Below are positions 53,189 through 62,155 of a stretch of DNA of 64,000 nt, piece by piece; positions within the stretch are counted from its first letter, which is position 1; every line of letters begins with the position of its first letter. The notes under the pieces were generated by a model that was given only the letters and a program-made list of their open reading frames with translations, made no database searches and was not told the DNA's origin. Where the stretch lies: assembly GCA_019261985.1 (NCBI GenBank), contig JAFAQY010000132.1, positions 88,105-152,104 of the forward strand. Reading direction: 5' to 3'. Origin of the DNA: Bryobacterales bacterium. Its GTDB lineage: Bacteria > Acidobacteriota > Terriglobia > Bryobacterales > Bryobacteraceae. Both the position numbers and the translations under genes were made by a program.

Positions 53189-54928
53189 TTGTCGAATCAC
53201 CGCAGCCTAGCTGCAGTATTATCGTCTCTCGCCGCGTTTGCAGCTTTTCCCGCCTACGCGCAAAATATCAGCGGACGCAATGGAGTCAGCCGGGTGCTGC
53301 TTATCAGCGTCGACGGCATGCACGCCGCCGACTACCTGAACTGCACCGCCGGCGGATATTGTCCCAATCTGGCGTCGTTAGGAAAATCGAGCGTGAATTA
53401 CACACGCACGTCAACATCCAAGCCGTCGGATTCGTTTCCTGGATTGATGGCTCTGGTAACGGGCGGCAGCCCTAAAACGGTCGGCGCGTTCTACGACGTT
53501 GCGTACGATCGCGTGCTGGCGCCGCCGCAAATTACAACGGGCAACGGCGTAGCCGGTGGAACCTGCACTCCAAACCAGCCTAACGGCACCACTACGGAAT
53601 ACGAGGAGGGCGTCGATTACGACCAAACTATGGTGAACGGCGGCGGGTACTACGCTAGTGTTACCGACGGCGGCGTACTTTCCATCAATCCGGCGCGCCT
53701 CCCGCGCGATCCGTACAATAACTGTGCTCCGGTTTATCCGTGGAATTTTATCCGCACGAATACGATTTATGGGGTAATCCATGCCGCCGGCGGGTACACG
53801 GCGTGGTCGGACAAGCATGGCGTGTATGCCGCCGTATCGGGACCAACGACAGCGAGCGATACGCTGGCCAGCAACCTGAACGACTACTATGCGCCAGACA
53901 TAAATTCCAACGTAATCGCGCTTCCGGGCGTTACTACTGCTACGGGAATGGCTTGCTCGCCAATTCCCGATAACAACAATGCCGACTGGACCAGCAGTTT
54001 CCAGAACGTGCAGTGCTACGACCAACTGAAAGTCAACGCAATCCTCCATCAGATCGACGGCAAGTGGCACGACGGTTCGCATCCTGCTCCTGTGCCCACC
54101 ATCTTCGGAATGAATTTTCAGGCAGTCAGCGTCGGCCAGAAGCTGATTGAGAACGGAACGAAGGGCGGCTACCTGGACGCCGCCGGAACCCCGACAGCAA
54201 GTATGAAAAGCGAGATCATGTTCGTCGACGCCGCCGTCGGACAGATGGTTTCAGAACTGAACAATCAAGGAATACTGAACAACACGATGATCATCGTCAC
54301 CGCGAAGCACGGCCAGTCTCCCATTGACACAAATCGTTTTTTCCCGATCCCAGGCCACAGCGGCAAGAACGGAAGCTCCCCGGCAAACGTAATCCAGCAG
54401 TACCTTCCCTTCTCCGAGTCCCCTGCCAATCCTAATGGCATCGGCCCCACGGAAGATGACATTTCGCAGTTGTGGCTGGCGCATTCCACCGATCTGCAGT
54501 CGGCTGTTTCGCTTTTACAGCAGAACGCAGCCTCGGCCGGCATCAGCCAGATTTATTACGGCGCCACGCTGAACCAAATGTTCAATGCGCCCGGAATTCC
54601 GGCGAGCCCGAGTCCGTTGCCTGTATCCGCGCCGCCGACTTCGGGCCCCGACCCCCGAACGCCGGACATCATCGTGCAGCCCAATGTCGGCGTGGTTTAT
54701 ACCGGCAGCACCAAAAAACAATCCGAGCACGGAGGTTTCGCGCAAGACGATACGAACGTAATGCTTATGGTATGGAAGCCGAACCTTGCTCCTGCCACTG
54801 TGACCACCTTTGTCGAGACGATGCAAGTGGCGCCGACGATTCTGAAGGCCCTCGGCCTTGATCCGAATTCGCTTCAAGCGGTGAAGGCCGAAGGCACACA
54901 GGTGTTGCCCGGGTTGAACCTGCAATAA
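53189..54928 (+). CDS. Secreted alkaline-phosphatase-superfamily phosphodiesterase-like protein
   Basis: 579 residues starting from a TTG at 53189, because AAAGGAGAGG lies just before it and the product then begins with a clean signal peptide (SLAAVLSSLAAFAAFPAYAQ); the GTG at 53141 has no ribosome site. Type-I phosphodiesterase/nucleotide pyrophosphatase fold: LLISVDGMHAADY (metal Asp), TSTSKPSDSFPG (nucleophile region), FVDAAVGQMV, AKHGQSP and EHGGFAQDD. In the third metal motif AKHG replaces the usual SDHG, so one metal ligand may be missing. Confidence 0.8.
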   Translation: MSNHRSLAAVLSSLAAFAAFPAYAQNISGRNGVSRVLLISVDGMHAADYLNCTAGGYCPNLASLGKSSVNYTRTSTSKPSDSFPGLMALVTGGSPKTVGAFYDVAYDRVLAPPQITTGNGVAGGTCTPNQPNGTTTEYEEGVDYDQTMVNGGGYYASVTDGGVLSINPARLPRDPYNNCAPVYPWNFIRTNTIYGVIHAAGGYTAWSDKHGVYAAVSGPTTASDTLASNLNDYYAPDINSNVIALPGVTTATGMACSPIPDNNNADWTSSFQNVQCYDQLKVNAILHQIDGKWHDGSHPAPVPTIFGMNFQAVSVGQKLIENGTKGGYLDAAGTPTASMKSEIMFVDAAVGQMVSELNNQGILNNTMIIVTAKHGQSPIDTNRFFPIPGHSGKNGSSPANVIQQYLPFSESPANPNGIGPTEDDISQLWLAHSTDLQSAVSLLQQNAASAGISQIYYGATLNQMFNAPGIPASPSPLPVSAPPTSGPDPRTPDIIVQPNVGVVYTGSTKKQSEHGGFAQDDTNVMLMVWKPNLAPATVTTFVETMQVAPTILKALGLDPNSLQAVKAEGTQVLPGLNLQ

Positions 54929-54935
54929 TCCAAAA

Positions 54936-54967
54936 GCGCAGGCGACTTTCAAACCGGCCGCCTGCGC
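54936..54967 (+). terminator. Hairpin downstream of the phosphodiesterase gene
   Basis: GCGCAGGCG (54936-54944) pairs with CGCCTGCGC (54959-54967), 8 bases after the stop codon. No T run follows, so termination strength is uncertain. Confidence 0.45.
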
Positions 54968-55046
54968 CACCGGCCCCATCCGCTTCGCCGTTCGCCGGTT
55001 ATTACCGGCGCGTAATACCGTCCCCGGCTAGAATGGTCTGGTCGCT

Positions 55047-55967
55047 ATGGAAACCGCCATCCAGGTCAGAGGGCTACGCAAATCTTATGGAGACTTTGAG
55101 GCTGTGCGCGGGATTGATTTCGAGGTCGCGCAAGGCGAAGTGTTCGGGCTGCTCGGGCCGAACGGCGCCGGAAAAACAACCACGGTCGAGATCCTGGAGG
55201 GATTGCGGCCCCGGAGCGCCGGCGAAGTTAACGTCATTGGCCGCGACCCGGCGGAGGACGTCCGCGCGCTGAAGGATCGCATCGGCGTGTGCCTGCAAGC
55301 GACAAATCTGCCCGATAAAGTCAAGGTTCATGAAGCGCTGGAGTGGTTCGCTTCCTTCTACTCACGCCGGGCAGATTGCGCAAAGCTGCTGGAGCGGTTG
55401 CAGCTAACGGAGAAGCGGAACGAGTTCTACTCGAAGCTTTCCGGCGGCCAGAAGCAGCGCGTCGCGCTTGCGCTGGCGATGGTCAACGATCCTCAGTTGA
55501 TGTTCCTTGACGAGCCGACCACCGGACTCGACCCTCAAGTGCGGCACGAAATTCACGCGCTTATAAGCGAGCTGCGCGAAAACAAGCGCACGATTCTTCT
55601 TACGACGCATTACATTGAAGAGGCGGAGCGCCTGTGCGATCGTGTCGCGATTATCGATCAAGGCCGGATTATCGCGATGGGCACTCCACGCGAGATTCAG
55701 GCGGCAACGCTCGGCCATTCGCGGATCGAGATCCTCACGGGCCGGCCACTGCCCGCCGAGATCCCGGAGTTTTTCGAAGCCGAGCGCCATACGGTGAACG
55801 GCGATCGCAAACTCCTCACCGTCTACTCATCGAAACCGGCCAGGACGCTGCCGGACGTAGTTAAATGGATCGATCAAATCGGTCTGGATCTCGAAGATAT
55901 TCATCTGAAGCGGCCGACGCTCGAGGACGTCTTCATTGAATTAACAGGAAAGCGGCTGAGGGATTAA
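55047..55967 (+). CDS. ABC transporter ATP-binding protein (first of two)
   Basis: 306 residues. Walker A GPNGAGKTT, Q-loop region GVCLQ, signature KLSGGQKQR, Walker B LMFLDEPTTGLD and HYIEEAERLCDR. The C-terminal 80 residues are an extra domain. Belongs to the ABC-2 export/drug type. The downstream permease fusion starts 6 bases later. Confidence 0.92.
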   Translation: METAIQVRGLRKSYGDFEAVRGIDFEVAQGEVFGLLGPNGAGKTTTVEILEGLRPRSAGEVNVIGRDPAEDVRALKDRIGVCLQATNLPDKVKVHEALEWFASFYSRRADCAKLLERLQLTEKRNEFYSKLSGGQKQRVALALAMVNDPQLMFLDEPTTGLDPQVRHEIHALISELRENKRTILLTTHYIEEAERLCDRVAIIDQGRIIAMGTPREIQAATLGHSRIEILTGRPLPAEIPEFFEAERHTVNGDRKLLTVYSSKPARTLPDVVKWIDQIGLDLEDIHLKRPTLEDVFIELTGKRLRD

Positions 55968-55972
55968 CAAAA

Positions 55973-58159
55973 ATGAACGCATACCTTTCCCAAATCCGCA
56001 TGAACCTGCGGCTCAGCCTGCGCGACCGCACAGTGCTGTTCTTCAACTACATCTTTCCGCTGTTCTTTTTCTTCATGTTCGGCCAAATATTTCACGCGCG
56101 GGAAGGCGGGATGACGCAGGTGGTCAGCATCGTTCTAACCATCGGGATTTTGGGAACCGGGCTGATGGGCGCGGGAATCCGCGCCGCCGCCGACCGCGAG
56201 CAAAATATTCTGCGCCGCTTCAAAGTTGCGCCCATCACGGCCGCGCCGATTCTTGTCTCGTCCATGGTTACGGGCCTGCTGCAATTTCTGCCCCAGGTTG
56301 TGATTGTGCTGTTGCTGGCGCGAACCATATACAAAATGCCGCGCGTGGAGCATACGGCGTCGTTGTTCCTGTTCCTTTCAATCGGCGTGATGGCGTTCCG
56401 CGCCATAGGCGGCATCATTGCCGCCGTGGTGAATTCGATGCAGGAGAGCCAGATTCTGGTCCAACTCTTGTATATGCCCATGCTGCTGCTAGGCGGCGTG
56501 ATCCCGGTGCAAGTGATGCCCAACTGGCTACAGACCGCGGCTCAGTTTGTTCCTTCCACGCATCTCGCTACCGGAATGCAGGCCATTCTGTTGGAACACG
56601 GAAACTTTCAAGATAATCTGGCCGCGGCGGGAGCGCTGGTGCTTACCGCCCTTGTCGGAACGTTTCTCGGCGTGAAGCTATTTCGCTGGGAAAAGGACGA
56701 GAAGATGAAGCCCGCGGCGAAACTGTGGGTGCTTGCGGTTCTGGCTCCGTTCCTGGTTATGGGAGTGTGGCAGGCGCACGCAAAGGACAACATTACACGC
56801 CAGAAGATCCTCGCGCGGGATCTGGAGCGCAAGGGAACGTGGATGATCCATGACGCCCGCCTGTTCATCGGGGATGGGCGCGTGGTCGAACGCGGCTCGG
56901 TTCTGGTTAAAGACGGCAGGATTGCAAAAATCTTCGAGGGCGATGCTCCGGAGGCGAAGTCGCTCGATGCGAACGTAATCGAAGGCGCAGGCAAGACCCT
57001 GTTGCCGGGTTTAATCGACGTACATGTCCATCTAGGCGCGAACGGAGGAATTTCGGCGGAGGCATACACAAATGCCGGCGGCATGGATCGCGAGCTGGCC
57101 GCGTATTTGTATAGCGGTGTAACCGCGGTAAAGAGCGCCGGCGACGGGCTGGACGATGTTCTGAAGCTGCGCTCCGACGTCAACTCGGGGGAAAAACTGG
57201 GCGCCGAGCTGTTTGTTGTCGGTCCCATGTTCACCACCGAAGGAGGGCACGGAACCGAAATTCTGAAGTATATGCCCGACGCGATCCGCCCGGCCGTGGA
57301 GCCCATGCTGCTGCGGCTGCCAAAAACACCGGAGGAAGCCAAGGCGCAGGTCGCCGAGCTGAAGCGGCAGCATGTGGATGGAATCAAGGCCATTCTCGAA
57401 GCGGGCGCCGGGACAATGCGCTTCAACCGCATGGATCCTGCGATTGTTAAGGCCATTGGAGAAGCGGCTCGCGAGGCGGGGCTGCCTTTGGTTGTGCATA
57501 CGGGCGATGCACGCGATGTCGCGGATGCTTTAGATGCAGGCGCGAATGGAATCGAGCACGGGTCGTTTCGAGAGGCCATCCCAGACGCTCTTTTCGCGCG
57601 CATGAAACAACAAGGCGCAACCTATGACCCGACGCTTATCGTGGTCGAGGCGATTTCAGCTCTGGCCAACGGAAGCACCGCGCCCGTCGTACGTCCGCTG
57701 GTCCAGCAGGCGGCGCCTCCTAAACTCCTCGCCTCGATTGAGGCCGCGGTCAAGTCGGGGCAATTCGCCTCGATGCGCGCCGCGTATAGCGGAATGCCGT
57801 GGAGCCTGGACCAAGGAAAGAAGAATCTGATCGCCGCTCGCCGCGCCGGAGTGATGCTGGTCACAGGGACTGACGCCGGCAATCCGTTGACGCTGCACGG
57901 GCCGGGCGTGCATCGCGAAATGCAGCTTTGGGTGGAAGCGGGGATCGCTCCCGCGGATGCGCTTCAAGCGGCTACTTATGACGGCGCTCGCTTGTTGGGC
58001 GCCGCGAATCGCATCGGCCTGATTCAGCCGGGTTATGAAGCCAGTCTGCTGTTGGTGGACGGCAATCCCCTGCAGGAAATCTCCGCTACGGAAAGAATTT
58101 CTACTTTGCTCTTCAAGGGGGAGAGGGTGAATCGCTCCGACCTGTTCGAGAATCGTTGA
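55973..58159 (+). CDS. ABC-2 permease fused to an amidohydrolase
   Basis: 728 residues. Residues 1-245 form a six-helix ABC-2 permease (LRDRTVLFFNYIFPLFFFF, then LRRFKVAPI, and MLLLGGVIPVQVMP). A seventh hydrophobic helix (about 250-268, LWVLAVLAPFLVMGVWQ) follows a cytoplasmic-looking charged segment. From about 285 there is an imidazolonepropionase-like amidohydrolase with DVHVHLG (His351, His353), GIKAILEAG (carboxylated-Lys position), VVHTGD, GIEHGS and TGTDAGNP, all metal ligands visible. If the sixth helix ends inside the cell, the enzyme domain would be periplasmic. The frame is uninterrupted and overlaps no other gene. Confidence 0.9.
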   Translation: MNAYLSQIRMNLRLSLRDRTVLFFNYIFPLFFFFMFGQIFHAREGGMTQVVSIVLTIGILGTGLMGAGIRAAADREQNILRRFKVAPITAAPILVSSMVTGLLQFLPQVVIVLLLARTIYKMPRVEHTASLFLFLSIGVMAFRAIGGIIAAVVNSMQESQILVQLLYMPMLLLGGVIPVQVMPNWLQTAAQFVPSTHLATGMQAILLEHGNFQDNLAAAGALVLTALVGTFLGVKLFRWEKDEKMKPAAKLWVLAVLAPFLVMGVWQAHAKDNITRQKILARDLERKGTWMIHDARLFIGDGRVVERGSVLVKDGRIAKIFEGDAPEAKSLDANVIEGAGKTLLPGLIDVHVHLGANGGISAEAYTNAGGMDRELAAYLYSGVTAVKSAGDGLDDVLKLRSDVNSGEKLGAELFVVGPMFTTEGGHGTEILKYMPDAIRPAVEPMLLRLPKTPEEAKAQVAELKRQHVDGIKAILEAGAGTMRFNRMDPAIVKAIGEAAREAGLPLVVHTGDARDVADALDAGANGIEHGSFREAIPDALFARMKQQGATYDPTLIVVEAISALANGSTAPVVRPLVQQAAPPKLLASIEAAVKSGQFASMRAAYSGMPWSLDQGKKNLIAARRAGVMLVTGTDAGNPLTLHGPGVHREMQLWVEAGIAPADALQAATYDGARLLGAANRIGLIQPGYEASLLLVDGNPLQEISATERISTLLFKGERVNRSDLFENR

Positions 58160-58161
58160 AA

Positions 58162-58917
58162 ATGGACGAGCAGTCTCCCGCGATCGAAGTCCACGATTTA
58201 AGCAAACTGTATGGCTTCAAAGCCGCCGTGGATGCGTTGACATTTTCGGTGCCGCGCGGCTGCTTCTTCGGCTTTCTCGGCCCGAACGGCGCGGGAAAAA
58301 CGACCACCATCCGGATGTTGATGGGGCTTGCGCCGCCGACTTCGGGTTCGATCAGCCTGCTTGGCCTGCCGATGCCCGAGCGGGCGATCGAGGTCAAACA
58401 GCAGATCGGACTTGTGCCGGACGAATCGCTGCTTTTCGATCACCTCACCGGCGGAGAGTTCATCGAGTTCGCCGGCCGCATTTACGGATTGCAGCGCCTT
58501 GTGGCGAAAGAGCGCGCATCGGAGCTTCTGGATTTATTTGAGCTGCACGATGCGCGGAACAAGCTAATCTCCGAATACTCGAAAGGAATGCGGAAACGCA
58601 CCGCGATGGCAGCCGCGCTGATTCACCGGCCGCGCCTATTTCTGATGGACGAGCCTTTTGAAGGAGTGGACGCGATGGGGGCGAGGCTGATGAAGGATAT
58701 TCTCCTCGAACAGGTCCGGCACGGCGCGACGATTTTCCTGACTTCGCACGTGCTCGAAGTAGTCGAGCGCTTGTGCGATCGGGTGGCCATCATCAATGAA
58801 GGCAAACTGGTGGTGGAGGATTCGATGGAGCGGCTGCGCGGCTCCGGAACGCTGGAGGACGCTTTCTTGCGCGCCGTGGGCGTGGAGCGCGCGGTGGAAA
58901 CTCTCGACTGGCTGTGA
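58162..58917 (+). CDS. ABC transporter ATP-binding protein (second)
   Basis: 251 residues from ATG 58162; a TTG at 58156 is the other option. Walker A GPNGAGKTT, YSKGMRKRTA in the signature place (no LSGGQ), Walker B LFLMDEPFEGVD, and SHVLEVVERLCDR. The altered signature is typical of some ABC-2 exporters. Starts 3 bases after the fusion stop. Confidence 0.9.
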   Translation: MDEQSPAIEVHDLSKLYGFKAAVDALTFSVPRGCFFGFLGPNGAGKTTTIRMLMGLAPPTSGSISLLGLPMPERAIEVKQQIGLVPDESLLFDHLTGGEFIEFAGRIYGLQRLVAKERASELLDLFELHDARNKLISEYSKGMRKRTAMAAALIHRPRLFLMDEPFEGVDAMGARLMKDILLEQVRHGATIFLTSHVLEVVERLCDRVAIINEGKLVVEDSMERLRGSGTLEDAFLRAVGVERAVETLDWL

Positions 58918-58942
58918 CGTGCAAGAGGGGATCGGCAGGAAC

Positions 58943-58992
58943 CGGGCTGGCCGGTTTGGCAACCCGCCGCAGGTTTGGCAACCTGCCCCACT
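58943..58992. repeat. Dispersed palindromic element inside the ABC operon (TTGGCAA type)
   Basis: CCGGTTTGGCAACCCGCCGC and CAGGTTTGGCAACCTGCCCCAC, the same modules as at 50313. It lies 26 bases after the ATPase stop and 14 before the next start, so it is transcribed within the operon. Confidence 0.8.
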
Positions 58993-59005
58993 GCTTGGCT
59001 ACGCT

Positions 59006-60604
59006 ATGAATCAAATCCGAGCCATCCTGTGGGCGCAGTGGCGGAGCATGCGGAATTTCTATCCGCGCGGCGGTTCCGTGCTGGCCACCGGCGTCATTAT
59101 TATCTGGTATGGCCTATGGATGGTGGGTGCTGCCGCAATCGCCCGCGCTTTAGCTGAGCCGGCCATAACGGACGAGCTTCACACGGCGTTTCCAATCGCA
59201 TTCTTTTTCGTGTTCGTGTACTGGCAAGTGGTGCCCCTGCTCGTCGCAGCCACTGGAGCGTCCCTGGATTTGAAAAAGCTACAGGGTTATCCAATCCCCA
59301 CGCGGCAACTGTTCATCGTGGAAGTCCTGCTGCGCGCCACGGCATCACTTGAAATGTTTGTGGTCCTGTTGGGCGCGAGTGCCGGCATACTGCTGAATCC
59401 GCGCCTGGCGAAGACCGGCCTCATTGCGATTCTGCTGTATGTTGTGTTCAATCTTTACCTGGCGCTCGGCTTGCGCGATTTGCTGGGCCGGCTTTTGTCG
59501 CGGAGGCGAATCCGTGAAATCGTGCTTTTGATCTTGTTTCTTGGGATAGCGTCGATTCAGTTCATTGCCTTTCGCACCCGGCAGCTCGGACGAACCTTTG
59601 ATCCCGTGGGCGGCATCGTAAGTCTGCCGGTTTGGCCTTGGACCGCAGCCGCGCGGACCGCGCAGAACGAAGCAGCTCTGAAATCATTCGGCATTCTGGC
59701 GGCATGGTGCCTTGTTGCGGGCGCGTTCGGATTATGGCAGTTTTCGCGATCGCTTAGCTTCGACGCCGACGCGGCGAACGCCACCGTTCTCAGACGCTCC
59801 GGCCGGCCGGGTTTACTGGAGCGCTTCTACCGCTTTCCCGCGCTGGTATTCGCCGATCCGCTGGGCGCACTGGTCGAAAAGGATGTCCGCTTTCTCGCGC
59901 GCTCACCGCGCTTCCGCATGGTTTTTTTCATGGGATTCACATTTGGATTGGTAGTCTGGCTGCCGACCGCATTCGGCCGGCCAGGCGGCGCTCACTCGTT
60001 CTTCGCGACGAATTATTTGACGATGGTCAGCCTATATTCGCTCCTTCTGCTGAGCGAAGTCTGTTTGTGGAATTCGTTTGGATTCGACCGCTCCGCCGCG
60101 CAGATCTATTTTCTGGCTCCGCTGCCGTTTTCAAAAGTTCTGATCGGAAAAAACCTGTGCGCGGCAATTTTTATATCCCTCGAAATCGCGATCGTAACCA
60201 TCGCTTGCGTTCTGCTCCGCATGCCGATCGATATGCGGCGGCTGGGCGAGGCGCTCGCGGTCGTGGTGGTCACCAGCATTTTTCAATTCGCGGCAGGCAA
60301 TTTAATGTCGGTGAGAGAAGCGCGCGGCGTAAATCCCGACTCGTCGATGCGCCACAACACGACTGGCCGCACGCAGGCGTTCATGCTGCTGGTGCAGCCG
60401 CTCGCGTTCCTTCCGGCGGCGTTCGCGTTTCTGGCGAGATTCGCGTTCGATAGCGAAGCGGCGTTCTTCGGAGTGCTGGCATTCGATGCGATCGTGGGGA
60501 TTATCGTTTACCGGATCGCACTCGAATCCGCCGTCGAGTTCGCATCGCGCGAGAAGGAGAGATTCCTGACTGCGCTAGCGGCCGGCGCCGGCCCGATTTC
60601 CTAG
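59006..60604 (+). CDS. ABC permease component, large
   Basis: 532 residues from ATG 59006; the longer reading from 58796 overlaps the ATPase gene and the palindrome. At least ten hydrophobic helices in two groups, separated by a soluble segment (about 265-305, FSRSLSFDADAANATVLRR). It resembles ABC-2-type permeases of two fused halves. Probably pairs with the second ATPase. Its 3' end overlaps the convergent ogt gene by 30 bases. Confidence 0.8.
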   Translation: MNQIRAILWAQWRSMRNFYPRGGSVLATGVIIIWYGLWMVGAAAIARALAEPAITDELHTAFPIAFFFVFVYWQVVPLLVAATGASLDLKKLQGYPIPTRQLFIVEVLLRATASLEMFVVLLGASAGILLNPRLAKTGLIAILLYVVFNLYLALGLRDLLGRLLSRRRIREIVLLILFLGIASIQFIAFRTRQLGRTFDPVGGIVSLPVWPWTAAARTAQNEAALKSFGILAAWCLVAGAFGLWQFSRSLSFDADAANATVLRRSGRPGLLERFYRFPALVFADPLGALVEKDVRFLARSPRFRMVFFMGFTFGLVVWLPTAFGRPGGAHSFFATNYLTMVSLYSLLLLSEVCLWNSFGFDRSAAQIYFLAPLPFSKVLIGKNLCAAIFISLEIAIVTIACVLLRMPIDMRRLGEALAVVVVTSIFQFAAGNLMSVREARGVNPDSSMRHNTTGRTQAFMLLVQPLAFLPAAFAFLARFAFDSEAAFFGVLAFDAIVGIIVYRIALESAVEFASREKERFLTALAAGAGPIS

Positions 60605-61081
60605 CGTCAACTGACGGGATTCGAGCGCGAGCAGCGCTTCCTTCGTGGGTAAGCCACCGCCGAAGCCCGTAAGCTTGCCGTTGGCTCCGATCACGCGATG
60701 GCACGGAATAACAATGGGAATCGGATTTTGCCCATTGGCTGCGCCGACAGCGCGGGAAGCTTTCGGACTTCCCACGCGGCGCGCGAGCTCGCCGTAAGAA
60801 ATGGTCTGGCCGTAAGGGATGTCTTGAAGCTTGCGCCAGACGCTCTTCTGGAATTGAGTGCCTTCGGGGAGCAGCGGAAGATCGAATTCCATGCGTCTGC
60901 CGTCGAAATATTCTTTTAACTGGCGCGCTGATTCCCGAAGGGGTCCGGTGGCGCCTTCAATCCAACCTGCATCGGCCGAGGCCGCGGCGCCCTTCTCCGG
61001 AAAGCGGATATGCCTTACCGAGTCCGCGTCGCCCGCGATCAGCAATTTTCCAATGGGTGTTTCGATATAAAAATAGTTCAT
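60575..61081 (-). CDS. ogt: Methylated-DNA-protein cysteine methyltransferase
   Basis: 168 residues. Active-site PCHRV with acceptor Cys127, preceded by SVWRKLQDIPYGQTISYG, and downstream GGLPTKEALLALE. Repairs O6-alkylguanine by suicide transfer. Start ATG overlaps the stop of the Ada-like gene (ATGA). Confidence 0.95.
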   Translation of the reverse strand: MNYFYIETPIGKLLIAGDADSVRHIRFPEKGAAASADAGWIEGATGPLRESARQLKEYFDGRRMEFDLPLLPEGTQFQKSVWRKLQDIPYGQTISYGELARRVGSPKASRAVGAANGQNPIPIVIPCHRVIGANGKLTGFGGGLPTKEALLALESRQLTLGNRAGAGR

Positions 61082-61863
61082 TGTAAATCCAATTTCTGGC
61101 GAACCAAATTGACAATTTTCAATAGAGCCGCCGGTTCGGGGAAATCGATGTGCAACTCGACTTCATTCTTGCCATGGATGGGCCGAACTGCAATTGCTCC
61201 TGTGCGGCCGCCCAAGGAAACTCTGCGCCGGTATTCGCGCGGGGCGGCGGGAGGCCGATAGGAGAGGCGAAAAACGTACTCACCGGGGGCCCTATGCACG
61301 CGGCTCGCAGCCGAGGCCGAACGCAGCTCGCTGGGCGTGCGGCCATAGAGCGTCCGGAACGTCGCGTTGAAGCGGCGAATGCTGGAGAACCCCGATGCCA
61401 GCGCGACTTCCGTCATGGGCAAGTCGGTGTCGTCGATCAACCGTTTGGCGAAGTGCACCCTGCGCGTTTGCGCGACGGCAACGGGTGTCGCCCCCAGATG
61501 CCGGAGAAACAAACGCCGCAGATGACGGGAGCCGATGCCCAGCCGCCCAGCGAGATCATCGACACTCGCATCGTCCAACGCACCTTCACCGATCAACTTC
61601 AAAGCCCGCGAAACGCTTGAGGAACTACCCATCCATGCGGGCGTCCCCGGCGATGCTTCCGGGCGGCAGCGCAAGCATGGCCGGAATCCCGCTTCGGCGG
61701 CCGCGGCGGCGGACTGGAAAAATCGAACATTGGCGGGTTTCGGAGAAGGCGCGGGGCAGATCGGCCGGCAGTAGATTCCCGTGGAAGTAACGCCGATGAA
61801 GAACCGGCCGTCGTAGCGCGCGTCGCGCGCCAGCCGGGCTTTTTCGAATTCCGCGACATCCAT
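61078..61863 (-). CDS. Ada-type regulator with a truncated AlkA-like C-terminus
   Basis: 261 residues. N-terminal zinc/methyl-phosphotriester domain: Cys32 and Cys36 (YCRPIC) with Cys63 and Cys66 (CLRC). An AraC-type DNA-binding domain covers about 85-180. Residues 195-261 are AlkA_N-like and end right after KIVNLVRQKLDLQ; the HhH-GPD glycosylase domain that usually follows is absent. The stop overlaps the ogt start, so repair activity is supplied by the next gene. Confidence 0.85.
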   Translation of the reverse strand: MDVAEFEKARLARDARYDGRFFIGVTSTGIYCRPICPAPSPKPANVRFFQSAAAAAEAGFRPCLRCRPEASPGTPAWMGSSSSVSRALKLIGEGALDDASVDDLAGRLGIGSRHLRRLFLRHLGATPVAVAQTRRVHFAKRLIDDTDLPMTEVALASGFSSIRRFNATFRTLYGRTPSELRSASAASRVHRAPGEYVFRLSYRPPAAPREYRRRVSLGGRTGAIAVRPIHGKNEVELHIDFPEPAALLKIVNLVRQKLDLQ

Positions 61864-62039
61864 GCCTTCATTATGTGGGAGGCCTGGAGATGGAACTGGC
61901 CGTTTTCGGACTTGATAGATAGAGTGCGATTTGCCGGCTTAAGTGGGGACGGGGGCGCGGTCCGCGGCTGGCCAGTCGGGGATTAGGCGCGCCTGCTCCC
62001 GGCACTAGCGCTAAATTGCAGGACTTCACGTAACCGTCC

Positions 62040-62082
62040 AGGCGGGCTGAAGCCCGCCGCACGCTGGCAGCCTACCCCACCA
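62040..62082. repeat. Dispersed palindromic element (GGCTGAAGCC type)
   Basis: GGCGGGCTGAAGCCCGCC, a perfect hairpin, followed by GGCAGCCTACCCCAC. A reversed-orientation or variant form of the family, in the 292-bp gap between Ada and NADH dehydrogenase. Nothing else was seen in that gap. Confidence 0.7.
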
Positions 62083-62155
62083 GCGGGCTATATGGCAACT
62101 TCTGCAATCGGGACAATCGCAGCCGCGGCCGAAATCGACGAGACTATTATCAAGA

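Noticed and set aside
61150..61620. Plus-strand open frame of 156 codons
   Set aside because: Antisense to the Ada-type regulator, which shows the four-cysteine site and AraC domain.
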